This document shows, in pieces, positions 1 to 8,935 of a stretch of 64,000 nt of DNA; within the stretch, counting starts at the first letter, position 1, and each line of letters starts with the position of its first letter. Where the stretch lies: assembly GCA_009746045.1 (NCBI GenBank), contig RPFO01000085.1:126001-190000 (forward strand), given 5' to 3'. Under the pieces are notes generated by a model. The model saw only the letters and a list, made by a program, of their open reading frames with translations, did no database searches and had not been told where the DNA came from. The stretch is from Mesostigma viride (taxonomy: Eukaryota > Streptophyta > Mesostigmatophyceae > Mesostigmatales > Mesostigmataceae). Position numbers and translations under genes: made by a program.

Positions 1-604
1 TGTTAGCAATCTCCTTCCAAGAAACCACTCAGCAAATCCCTGACAACTTGACGATATGCCACGGTCACGCTTTGACACATCCCAGCCATGCAACGTACAT
101 AAAAACCACTGAAAGGTGCCAGGAATCTGGCGATGCGCAGCACGGAATGGCATTATACCTGGCGCTAACTGCACGGAAAAAAGCCGAAAACTTGCGTTGA
201 TAACCCATAAAGGAAGCGAAACATTCATAGGGTCACGTTGATCACACGATCGTACCATTACCGGAACTGTCCTTCGCCCAGCGGCGCAAGAAAGAACAAC
301 CTTCCATGGAATAATAAGACGCGCATCCCGCGAGCCTGGAGAGTGTCTTACCGAATATCATGACGGAAATCTTGCCGAAACCCAGCAAATTTTTTAAAGC
401 TTTACCAATAACGATTTAAACGCATCCTTGACGCTATGTAAAGCCCATAAAACCTGACAATCACCGCCGCCAGCGTGCATTCTAATTTATTCCTCTCGAC
501 GAAAACATCAGATTGGACCCCCGTGGCGATGGTCATCAATAAAATCATCGACACTGCAAAAAACGAGAACTCCGCTACGAAGTAGTATCATTTACTCATC
601 GTCT
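1..604. other. No gene recognised
   Basis: I see no supported coding region, RNA gene or clear repeat here. The sequence is of mixed composition and lies downstream (minus-strand sense) of a broken retroelement ORF, so it may be the flank into which that element was joined or truncated. Confidence 0.4.
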
Positions 605-1777
605 TTAAGATTCGCTCAGTTTCTCTGCATTCCGCGAGCTATCTTTTTCTACTCTGCCTGAAAGCACGTCGCCATGGCCAGCTCCGGTAGGGGTGCGCGC
701 CCCGTGCACCACTTTTTCACGGTACGGACGGGTACCGCGAATTTTTCGGCGCCAAAATATTCGCGCCGGGACCGTCCCCTTAAAAAATTCTGCTACAGAG
801 TTAGGGTAGGCATGAGAGGCCAAAGACTCACACTGAATGAGGTTAGCAAGCTCAGGAGTAATACAGGTTGTAAGATAGTGAGGAACTAATACAGCATCAG
901 AGAGACGCCATCTATTATGATTCTGCCACGACTCTGTGTTCTGGGTAAGCAACATAATAAAGGTGAAAAACTGTTGAGGGGTAGACTTGACATCCAGCTT
1001 GGGAAGGTTAGCAAAGAGGGGAAGAGCAGGGGGCTTAGGGGGATTAGAGGAGTCAGTTTTTCCCATAGGGCCACTATCTTCCACTGCTACATAAGCGGGA
1101 TAGAAGGAAGGAAGAGGAAAAGTCTTGGGTAGGGGTCTAGAAGGGGCCACCGTTTCAGGCTGGTGCCCATAGGAGAAGGGTACAATATATTGCTCACGAA
1201 GAGAGGAGTAGGCAAAATGATCATAATTTCTGTCATCTAGAGGCATGGTGCTGAAATCACTATTAACTTCTAAATCAGCCACACGGGTAGGGACCTGGGC
1301 TTCCTCATAGGCCGTCTCAGGGTAGGACCAGGAAGCAGGTGGGTAAAAAGGAACTGCACTAGGGCGCCCAGAAGGGCCGACAGGGGCAGAGGCACGACCC
1401 GTGTTAAAAACAGGCATGGAAGGCACAGGGTGGGAAGGAGGCCTAGCAACATTGTTAGTTAGTGAGGACCTGCTGGAGGGTTGAGCCAAGGTTGCAGGAG
1501 GGGCAGGGGCCTGGTTCACAGCAAAAGAGGGTTCATCACTAAATCTGACACGTTGTTCAAAGGTAGGTGGGGTAAGTGAGGGACGACGGCGACCACCAGT
1601 AACAGGAGAAGGAGGTGAGGTACGCAGATTACCTTGAGGAGTGAGATGGTGCACCGTTTCAAGTGAGTCCCGTCGGTTACCACGAGTGTTGTTATTGTTG
1701 TTAGTATTATTATTATTATTATTCATAGTAGGAGTGTTGGTAGGTATAGGCGACATATTACCACCCACTGGATCCAT
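605..1777 (-). pseudogene. gag-like retroelement ORF, 3' end replaced by unrelated sequence
   Basis: A 390-residue reading frame from an ATG at 1777. The first 200 residues are low-complexity, rich in Asn (a poly-Asn run near residues 19-30), Pro, Ser and Thr. Residues 255-335 look globular, with alternating hydrophobic and polar residues typical of a retroelement capsid region. From about 780 down to 605 the composition changes to basic and Arg-rich, as if the frame runs into unrelated DNA, so I read the gene as truncated. It is the last of three minus-strand ORFs (2995-2693, 2294-1902, 1777-605) that look like one retroelement module. The family cannot be assigned and no protease, RT or integrase follows. 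It could instead be a host disordered protein; the gag reading is an inference from layout and composition. Confidence 0.4.
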
Positions 1778-1901
1778 TTTTAATTAAGTAAATGATTAGG
1801 AATCTAACTGAAAGCAACAAGGAAAAAGGACAAGGCCTAATGTAAGGCAAGGAAAGAAAAGAAAAAGCTTTTAGTGTCCTAAAAGAAGGAAACAATTTAA
1901 A

Positions 1902-2294
1902 TCAATCCTTTTTAACAACAGTAATGGATAGGGAACCGAATTCTAAGGTGAGAGGAGTATCTGAGCAAGATGAGGATGCAGCCCGCTTAGGGGGAGACGA
2001 AGGAGGGGTAGCAAAATCTAGAGCTTCTACAGGAGGGCGACCATGAGGAGTAGAACGTACGTGTAGGCCTAAATCTGATACACTATGGTCTATAAGGAAT
2101 TGTTGGGCTTCCTCGAAGGTAACAAATTTCTTATACCTAATTACATTATATGTACGATTTTGCACTATCTTCCTAGCATCCGACCAAGAGAGGAAAATGG
2201 CTGACCATTGAGGGGTAATAACTACGTAATATTTAGCTAAGCTATTGTCACTGGACGAATGGGAAGGCGCAGTAAAAACACGACGTTGGCTCAT
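1902..2294 (-). CDS. Small protein with viroplasmin / RNase H1 N-terminal-like domain
   Basis: A 130-residue ORF from an ATG at 2294. Residues 21-70 follow the pattern of the caulimovirus viroplasmin / eukaryotic RNase H1 N-terminal domain: a Tyr-Tyr-Val-Val start, a Ser-Trp at the 'SW' position, then Lys-Lys-Phe-Val-Thr-Phe-Glu-Glu-Ala before a final Phe-Leu (residues about 54-67). In RNase H1 this fold binds RNA-DNA hybrid or double-stranded RNA. No catalytic RNase H domain follows; the C-terminal half is Ser/Pro-rich. It lies 124 bp upstream of the gag-like ORF on the same strand, which suggests a retroelement accessory or nucleic-acid-binding ORF rather than a host RNase H1. The domain assignment rests on motif recognition only. 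Confidence 0.5.
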   Translation of the reverse strand: MSQRRVFTAPSHSSSDNSLAKYYVVITPQWSAIFLSWSDARKIVQNRTYNVIRYKKFVTFEEAQQFLIDHSVSDLGLHVRSTPHGRPPVEALDFATPPSSPPKRAASSSCSDTPLTLEFGSLSITVVKKD

Positions 2295-2692
2295 GGTAAC
2301 GCACCTGGTGGGTCTTGTGACGTCACGCTAGAAGAAGAAGGGGTAGGCGACTTATCTGGGCGATCTGGATCACCGAAAGCAGCATGAGGGCGTAATTGTC
2401 CAGCGCTCGTCCTAAATCAGCGACCGAATAGTCCAGCGCTCGGCCTAAAACAGCGACCCGTATCTCTGCGGGTGCGGCCGTCTAATAAAACAGCAGCACA
2501 AAGGAAAAGGTGTAGGCTACTGCGACGCTAATCGTCTGACGCTGGCCGATCCGAACAGTAATGATCCCCTATCTACGACAGGAAGCAACCGTAAGCAGGA
2601 AAACAAGGCGAAAGACAGGCTATCTACGAAAGGGTTTATCTGCTGCGAGCAGGTCTAGCATCTAGGTAGAGCGTGTCCCGAACCGGGCAGCA
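2295..2692. other. Spacer between retroelement-like ORFs
   Basis: No gene is seen. A short degenerate tandem pair lies at about 2399-2461, each copy containing AGCGCTCG followed by CCTAAA and CAGCGACC. A TGACGTCA palindrome lies at about 2318, just upstream of the 2294 start codon. Confidence 0.4.
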
Positions 2693-2995
2693 CTACTCTC
2701 CCAGCTTGAAGGCGACCCGCCCATTACCTGTCAAGAAAGTGTCGTCTTCGTATCCCTGGACGCGGAAGGGTTCTTGCAAAGGCGTATGTGACAAAGGACC
2801 GTCGTCTCGTTCTCTACCTACGAAAGTTCCTCCGGAACCATTGTTACGTCTTGGATTTCTACCGCCACCTCTACCTCTAATGGGCCTGATGCTACCTAAA
2901 CTGGTCAGGCCTCCTCTACTCAAACCCCTAGCGAAAGACGAACGTGACGGAGCTGATCTCAATGCGTTAACGTATGTGTTACTGTAATACGCCAT
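2693..2995 (-). CDS. Arg/Gly-rich short ORF, possible nucleic-acid-binding protein of a retroelement
   Basis: Reading from the ATG at 2995 gives about 100 residues with an Arg/Gly/Asn-rich centre (roughly residues 38-60, with RGRGGG and RRNNGSGG). RGG-type sequence usually binds RNA non-specifically. There is no zinc knuckle. It is co-oriented with, and about 400 bp upstream of, the viroplasmin-like ORF, and I include it mainly for that context. It could be a chance frame; I do not recognise a family. Confidence 0.25.
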   Translation of the reverse strand: MAYYSNTYVNALRSAPSRSSFARGLSRGGLTSLGSIRPIRGRGGGRNPRRNNGSGGTFVGRERDDGPLSHTPLQEPFRVQGYEDDTFLTGNGRVAFKLGE

Positions 2996-3010
2996 ACAAC
3001 CATTTACCAA

Positions 3011-3423
3011 AACCCGTTTATTCCAGGAATAGAGGAAGGAAACACACTACACTGCCGTGACCCAAGCCTATATGTGTTAATTCATTTAACACACGCCGAG
3101 TGCCCACACAAGGAGCGGAACGTGCATAAATGGTCACCAACGGTCCAACAGGCTCGGGCCGACATGGCCCTCGCCTTCAAAACCACAGAAACACAGGCAG
3201 GTGCACAGATGCACGCTGGTCCACTACATTCTACCAAAGGATGAGGACCACTAATAAAGTACGCGGCGCGGCGCCCAAAGGCACCCAATGTACCACAGTA
3301 CTGTTACGAGGACAGTAATGTCCCGATAGGAACTACACGTAAACCTAGGGACAACCGAGGCAAGAGACCTAATTTACGTCCGTAACTACAACGAATTGTT
3401 ACGCGACGTAACACAACCCTGCC
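3011..3423. other. No gene recognised
   Basis: Nothing in this stretch is supported as coding or as an RNA gene. It separates the minus-strand retroelement-like ORFs from plus-strand LINE debris. Confidence 0.4.
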
Positions 3424-3927
3424 CTACCCCGGCTCGTCAAGCGTGACCCCTTCAAGGTCGTCATTCTGACGATCCTGACCTACGGCGCCGAGACCTGGTC
3501 GACACTGACGCAGGAGCTGGAGCAAGGACTCGACGGCAACGTCACCAAGATGCTGCCCAAGGCCCTGAACATCCCCTTTGGTGTGCACATTAGCAATGAG
3601 GATTTGTACGCTGATTTGCCCTTTGTTTCCCACATTATTAGGCACAGGCGCCTGGGCCTAGCCGGGCATGCACCTGGCCCGCACAGATCGGTAGACACAT
3701 CAGATAGACTAGCTGGCACCAAGCCCGCCCAGCCTGGGCATTATGTCCTCACCTGGCGTGCCCCAGGCCGCGCGCGGCAGGGTCGCCACCCGTTGACTTT
3801 CCGTGATAGACTCGGCATGGACATGTGCTTCCCTAGACGAGACGGGCTCACACCCGGGCAACCTCCTGTTTTGTCTGTAATATGGAGGCAGATGATATAT
3901 GGACGCAGTCACGTGTCTAATAATTAA
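3424..3927 (+). pseudogene. LINE ORF2 fragment (C-terminal to the RT domain)
   Basis: One frame reads through Thr-Tyr-Gly-Ala-Glu-Thr-Trp, then Leu-Asp-Gly-Asn-Val-Thr-Lys-Met-Leu, Glu-Asp-Leu-Tyr and an Ile-Arg-His-Arg-Arg-Leu-Gly-Leu-Ala-Gly-His block. This is the standard segment after the reverse transcriptase domain of many non-LTR retrotransposons (LLYG-E-W ... RML ... RR-GH). The same order occurs at about 47950-48180 in the LINE at 46.6-48.7 kb, so the two are probably one family. There is no RT catalytic core here; it is a truncated relic. It ends near a CACGTG-rich short repeat at 3902-3933. Confidence 0.7.
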
Positions 3928-3933
3928 TTAATG
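3902..3933 (+). repeat. CACGTG-tail short repeat (partial)
   Basis: ACGCAGTCACGTGTCTA followed by ATTAATTAATT matches the 3' ends of the repeats at 8139-8212 and 49066-49128. It looks like the 3' end of a dispersed short element with an AT-rich tail. Confidence 0.5.
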
Positions 3934-3959
3934 GAGGCAGATGGTACGCATCCATCCTC

Positions 3960-4782
3960 ATGGAAGCCTTTCAGCAGCACGTGACCCCCCTTGCTGCCGA
4001 CGTCGCAGCAATGGGTGGCACGCTGACTGCTGAACTTCCTCACATTTCCACCGCCGCCGCATCCACCTCCACTGCCATTTCCGCCTCCACTGCCGACATC
4101 AAAGCCCAGCTCCTCGACATCGACCAACGCCTTCAGCCACCGCCAACGCCCTTGAGAGCTTGCATGACACCGCCGGCCTCACCGCCCAGGCGGTGAAGGA
4201 CATCGCCGCCCAGCCGGCGCCTGCTGGCCCGGCCGGCGATGCTCCCTCCACCTGGGCGGACTTGCTTAAGCAGCACACCACCTCCACCACCTCCACCATC
4301 TCGGCACAACTCAAGCAACAAGCCCTCGACCTTCGCGAGGAATTGCCGACATCGCCCGGCGCAGCCACAATGTCATCGTCAAGCACTTCGACCAGCAGGC
4401 AGGTGAGACCTCCACGAGCCTTCTTGAGGCATTTAAGCGCGCCATTCTTTCCCCCATGTTACTCACTGGTGAGCTGGACATGTCGGCTGTCCGCCTCCCC
4501 CGCGCGGGGGGGAAGGCTGGCCCGGCACCCGTGCTCCTCACCTTTAAGTACATGGCGGACAAGCTGGCGTTCCTTAAATGCCGCAAGAAGCTCTCGGAGA
4601 CTCGCTTCACGCTGGACGACGACTTGACCCTGGCCCAGCAACAGCGGCGACGCGAGCTATGGCCGACCTACCTTCAGCTCCGGCAGAGCGCAATTATTAG
4701 GGGGAAGCCGGTATACTGGAGGGGGGCGGTCATCCACGTTGACCACAAGCCCTGGCAGCCCCCTCCTGCCACCTCAGACTAG
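3960..4782 (+). pseudogene. LINE ORF1-like protein, frameshifted
   Basis: The sequence reads in three successive frames: 3960 to about 4140, about 4140 to 4390, then about 4390 to 4782. The first two parts are Ala/Thr/Ser-rich and helical. The last part contains Phe-Leu-Lys-Cys-Arg-Lys-Lys-Leu, then Asp-Asp-Asp-Leu-Thr-Leu-Ala-Gln-Gln, Arg-Arg-Arg-Glu-Leu-Trp-Pro and Tyr-Trp-Arg-Gly-Ala. This resembles the nucleic-acid-binding C-terminal part of LINE ORF1 proteins (basic run, acidic 'DLT', 'RRELWP', then an aromatic-Arg-Gly strand). Two or more frameshifts make it non-functional. Confidence 0.55.
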
Positions 4783-4868
4783 GAATATATATACCAGGCG
4801 GTACAGCGCCACCTCCCTCGCGGCACTCCCTCGGTCGCCTCCGTTCAATCTCCCGCCGCATTCCCTGC

Positions 4869-5738
4869 TCGCGTCATCGATAAACACCAGAAAACCTACG
4901 CGGGTATTCTGCACACGGCTGATTGGATTGCTCTTTTCGCGGACCTCAACGCCCAGGGACGTGCGTGGCTGTTCTCGCTTTCCTTGCGGAGTGTGGGCTC
5001 GGCGTACCTTCGTGCTCTTCCCATGGCCCCCCCATTCGCCTTGGCTCCCAGCCACTACTCGGTGGCGCTCCGGCACCAGCTATTTGCCCCGCAGCCTCTT
5101 GTTCCGGCCGGGCGGCCTTGTGGTAGCTGTGGGCAGCCGCTGGATCCCACGGGGACTCACTACCTTGCCTGCATGGGGGCCAACAGAATCAGAATTGGTA
5201 TTTGTATTTGCACACTGTCCTCCTGACGGTGGTGCTCGCCATGATTCGGTCGGTTTTCCCCCACGCGAACATCCGGTCCGAGGATGCGGATGGCGCTGCC
5301 TTCTATTCCCCCAACCACCGGCCTGACATCGTGGTGCTGGACTTTGAGGGGGGTGGCCGGCATCTGCTTATCGACGTTTCGGTGGCGCGGCCCTTGGCTC
5401 TTAGCCACGTGGCTGGGGCCTCCCTCACGGCAGGTTACACGGCGGACCGGGCGGAGCGGGCCAAGCTCCTGGCCTACGGCGACGTCGGGCACCATCGTGT
5501 GGTGCCCTTTGTCCTGGAGGAGTTTGGGGCCATGGGGCCCCTGACCTCCGCCTTCTTCAAGGAGTGTTGCCGGCTCCGGGAGGACCGGCTGGACCTGGAG
5601 GGCCAGCGGGCCCCATGGTCGGCGCGGACCTGGACGTCATATTGGCGTCAGCGCTTGTCGGTGGCGCTGACTCGGGCCATGGCTGACATCATGCTCCGCC
5701 GTACGCGGGCTGATTTTGCGGTGCAGCAGGGCTATTAG
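4869..5738 (+). pseudogene. LINE ORF2 C-terminus: zinc knuckle and restriction-like endonuclease domain
   Basis: The frame from about 4869 carries a CxxC-x6-H-x4-C zinc-knuckle-like motif (Cys-Gly-Ser-Cys ... His-Tyr-Leu-Ala-Cys, about 5116-5175). A shift near 5177 then leads into a frame with Arg-Pro-Asp, and 16 residues later Ile-Asp-Val-Ser-Val, about 5318-5385. The spaced PD and D residues are those expected of the PD-(D/E)XK-like endonuclease that nicks target DNA in R2-type LINEs. Compared with copies B and C, this copy has lost a base near 5176 (the longer Gly-Gly-Gln version reads through there). The stop is at 5736-5738. Confidence 0.6.
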
Positions 5739-5875
5739 GTTCCTCCCGTTAGGAGTTTCCATTGGTCTTATCGTAGTATAGAGATTTTACATGGCTCTGT
5801 ATAGAGGTTTATAGCTGGGCGTTTGCTTTGGTTTGAGTGATTTCACTCTGCTGTAAGTAACTATATATATTAATA

Positions 5876-6583
5876 ATATAATTACTTACAGCAGAGTGAA
5901 ATCACTCAAACCAAAGCAAACGCCCAGCTATAAACCTCTATACAGAGCCATGTAAAATCTCTATACTACGATAAGACCAATGGAAACTCCTAACGGGAGG
6001 AACCTAATAGCCCTGCTGCACCGCAAAATCAGCCCGCGTACGGCGGAGCATGATGTCAGCCATGGCCCGAGTCAGCGCCACCGACAAGCGCTGACGCCAA
6101 TATGACGTCCAGGTCCGCGCCGACCATGGGGCCCGCTGGCCCTCCAGGTCCAGCCGGTCCTCCCGGAGCCGGCAACACTCCTTGAAGAAGGCGGAGGTCA
6201 GGGGCCCCATGGCCCCAAACTCCTCCAGGACAAAGGGCACCACACGATGGTGCCCGACGTCGCCGTAGGCCAGGAGCTTGGCCCGCTCCGCCCGGTCCGC
6301 CGTGTAACCTGCCGTGAGGGAGGCCCCAGCCACGTGGCTAAGAGCCAAGGGCCGCGCCACCGAAACGTCAATAAGCAGATGCCGGCCACCCCCCTCAAAG
6401 TCCAGCACCACGATGTCAGGCCGGTGGTTGGGGGAATAGAAGGCAGCGCCATCCGCATCCTCAGACCGGATGTTCGCGTGGGGGAAAACCGACCGAATCA
6501 TGGCGAGCACCACCGTCAGGAGGACAGTGTGCAAATACAAATACCAATTCTGATTCTGTTGGCCCCCCATGCAGGCAAGGTAG
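5876..6583 (-). mobile_element. LINE 3'-end copy B, 5'-truncated, inverted relative to copy A
   Basis: This is the reverse complement of about 5160-5865, nearly identical over about 0.7 kb. It has an intact reading frame for the endonuclease domain (coding from about 6570 down to 6004). The 5' truncation falls at the Cys-His knuckle. Together with copy A it forms a tail-to-tail inverted repeat with an AT-rich centre of about 20 bp, which could extrude as a hairpin. Confidence 0.75.
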
Positions 6584-6594
6584 TTAATATATAT

Positions 6595-7530
6595 GAAAAA
6601 TATAATTACTTACAGCAGAGTGAAATCACTCAAACCAAAGCAAACGCCCAGCTATAAACCTATATACAGAGCCATGTCAAAGCTCTATACTACGATAAGA
6701 CCAATGGAAACGCCTAACGGGAGGAACCTAATAGCCCTGCTGCACCGCAAAATCAGCCCGCGTACGGCGGAGCATGATGTCCGCCATGGCCCGAGTCAGC
6801 GCCACCGACAAGCGCTGACGCCAATATGACGTCCAGGTCCGCGCCGACCATGGGGCCCGCTGGCCCTCCAGGTCCAGCCGGTCCTCCCGGAGCCGGCAAC
6901 ACTCCTTGAAGAAGGCGGAGGTCAGGGGCCCCATGGCCCCAAACTCCTCCAGGACAAAGGGCACCACACGATGGTGCCCGACGTCGCCGTAGGCCAGGAG
7001 CTTGGCCCGCTCCGCCCGGTCCGCCGTGTAACCTGCCGTGAGGGAGGCCCCAGCCACGTGGCTAAGAGCCAAGGGCCGCGCCACCGAAACGTCAATAAGC
7101 AGATGCCGGCCACCCCCCTCAAAGTCCAGCACCACGATGTCAGGCCGGTGGTTGGGGAATAGAAGGCAGCGCCATCCGCATCCTCGGACCGGATGTTCGC
7201 GTGGGGGAAAACCGACCGAATCATGGCGAGCACCACCGTCAGGAGGACAGTGTGCAAATACAAATACCAATTCTGATTCTGTTGGCCCCCCATGCAGGCA
7301 AGGTAGTGAGTCCCCGTGGGATCCAGCGGCTGCCCACAGCTACCACAAGGCCGCCCGGCCGGAACAAGAGGCTGCGGGGCAAATAGCTGGTGCCGGAGCG
7401 CCACCGAGTAGTGGCTGGGAGCCAAGGCGAATGGGGGGGCCATGGGAAGAGCACGAAGGTACGCCGAGCCCACACTCCGCAAGGAAAGCGAGAACAGCCA
7501 CGCACGTCCCTGGGCGTTGAGGTCCGCGAG
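6595..7530 (-). mobile_element. LINE 3'-end copy C, 5'-truncated, with 11-bp target-site duplication
   Basis: A third copy on the minus strand extends further upstream than copy B, up to the zinc-knuckle region, with one frameshift near 7155 relative to copy B. Both flanks are TTAATATATAT (6584-6594 and 7531-7541), an 11-bp target-site duplication. The 3' UTR and the GTAAGTAATTATA tail match copies A and B. Confidence 0.75.
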
Positions 7531-7598
7531 TTAATATATATACCAGTAGTGTAGATTAGTAAGGCTTAGCCTAGCATGTGGCCCACGCGCATGTGCGC

Positions 7599-7697
7599 CC
7601 ATAATGGCCCCCATGGATGTTGCCTTTAGAATTTAGCCAAGCCATGCCTATAATGGGACCCCCATGGATGTTGCCTTAAGAATTCAGCCATGCTATG
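7599..7697. repeat. Two-copy tandem repeat of about 49 bp
   Basis: Two adjacent degenerate copies, each with ATAATGG, CCCCCATGGATGTTGCCTT, then AGAATT and AGCCA. No coding potential is apparent. Confidence 0.55.
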
Positions 7698-7736
7698 CCA
7701 TGCAGAGAGATGCTCTCTGTCGAGAAGCCGTGCCCT

Positions 7737-7983
7737 AGCCCTTGTATAGCCATGATGATCTTCCTCCCCCGTGCCAGGATCCCCTTCGCTGGGTTGAACC
7801 TGAGACAGCATGGTGGTGCAGGTGCCCTTGCGGCACCTAGAGCAAGTGTTGCTTACATTCCCACCCTTGCATGAAGTAGCCTAGGATGTATTGAAAGCCA
7901 TATGCCCCTTCTCAGGGATATGTGCTACATTGACTCCCAACGGAGTGATGTTGATAATAATAATAATAATAATAATAATAATG
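7737..7983 (+). mobile_element. SINE-like dispersed repeat with (TAA)n tail
   Basis: About 245 bp shared with 46243-46485 (plus) and, in its 3' half, with 45734-45905 (minus). The body contains TGTATAGCCATGATGATCTTC, GCACCTAGAGCAAGTGTTGC and CTCAGGGATATGTGCTACA, and it ends in a simple tail (TAA)n. A GGGTTGAACCTGAG stretch near 7792 resembles a tRNA-type B box, suggesting a pol III-derived SINE. No A box is convincing. Confidence 0.55.
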
Positions 7984-8138
7984 GTACGCAAGGATAGATG
8001 GTAAGTAGTGATGAAGGAGACCACCCCCAAGTCTGTGGGGGCTCCGCCTGTGACCGCGTATGGCATTCATAGCGATTCGGGCCGTGGTGCCCACAACCCT
8101 GTAACTGGGACCTAGATAGCTTGCATCATCCATTCCAT

Positions 8139-8212
8139 CCCATGTTCCCCTCCCACTGAGGACTTATGCTCACGTGACGCAGTCACGTGTCTATTAATTA
8201 ATTTTAATTAAT
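8139..8212 (+). repeat. CACGTG-tail short repeat
   Basis: CACTGAGGACTTATGCTCAC leads into GTGACGCAGTCACGTGTCTA and an ATTAATTAATT tail. The same block occurs at 49066-49128 and in part at 3902-3933 and 32152-32205. Two CACGTG hexamers 14 bp apart give it dyad character. Confidence 0.6.
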
Positions 8213-8935
8213 GCAGAACAAGAAGAGGTGGCAGCTAGACCATTGTCCAGACCCACACGCCAGCCCCTGTGGGCAACCCCCCCCCCCCAGGAGGAAGGGG
8301 CACTTTGCCATGAGTAGAGTAGTTAGAATTTTGGAGATTAGCTTAGAGTTAGCTTAGTTAGGTTTCGCGGCTTCGCTCACCTCGATCCATCCATCAAGCA
8401 AGGGAATATGTGCTACATGATCTCCCACGGAGTCATGTTATAATGTTATATAATTTTACTTTAATGCATGCCAAGTACTCAATTGCCAGGCACGTAATTG
8501 CTATATCACATGCATGTAATGTGTATTGTACTTCATACATTGCGAATTTGTTATACCAGTGATACCATCGTGCATCAGATCGCATGCATCTTGCTTCTTG
8601 GCCACCTAATGGCATCCCTGGATCACTGTCGAGCCATGCGCTGCAAGACAGCTGGTCCGGCCACTAAAGACGCTGAATCATGGGATGTGGCATGCAGTTG
8701 CATGAGCATCAAACCGCCGAGGTAAACCGATGACCCATCAAGCTGTGAATGCACAGCTCACGTACCCACCACCGACGCATGCGAAAGACTGGAAAGGAGG
8801 GTGGTATATCGCCACTCAGGGCCAGGCCACCCTGGACTTCCAAGAATCGCATGCTGATTGCTGGTTGTAACAATGGTGCGGCTGAAAAACCTACGGCACC
8901 ACTTAAGAAGCATGCGTCCTAGTTGCGACCACTAA
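8213..8935. other. Downstream flank of ATE1; SINE fragment at 8402-8450
   Basis: No gene is seen. A short piece at 8402-8450 (GGAATATGTGCTACATGATC then CCCACGGAGTCATGTT) is a diverged copy of the 3' end of the SINE at 7737-7983. The rest is unassigned; its 8.7-8.9 kb part may include the ATE1 3' UTR. Confidence 0.4.

Larger units (their letters stand above)
3955..5865 (+). mobile_element. Non-LTR retrotransposon relic, copy A (ORF1 plus endonuclease end, RT core missing)
   Basis: A LINE of a restriction-endonuclease-like type. It keeps an ORF1-like part (3960-4782) and the C-terminal end of ORF2 (4869-5738), then a 3' UTR of about 127 bp ending GCTGTAAGTAA. The whole RT domain is absent, so an internal deletion joins the two parts near 4783-4868. 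Its 3' end meets the 3' end of an inverted copy (5876-6583) across a short AT-rich stretch (5859-5880). Confidence 0.7.

Noticed and set aside
605-2995. Integrated plant virus, because of the viroplasmin-like domain
   Set aside because: The domain is also found in cellular RNase H1 and retroelements. No capsid, movement or polymerase gene of a caulimovirus type is seen.
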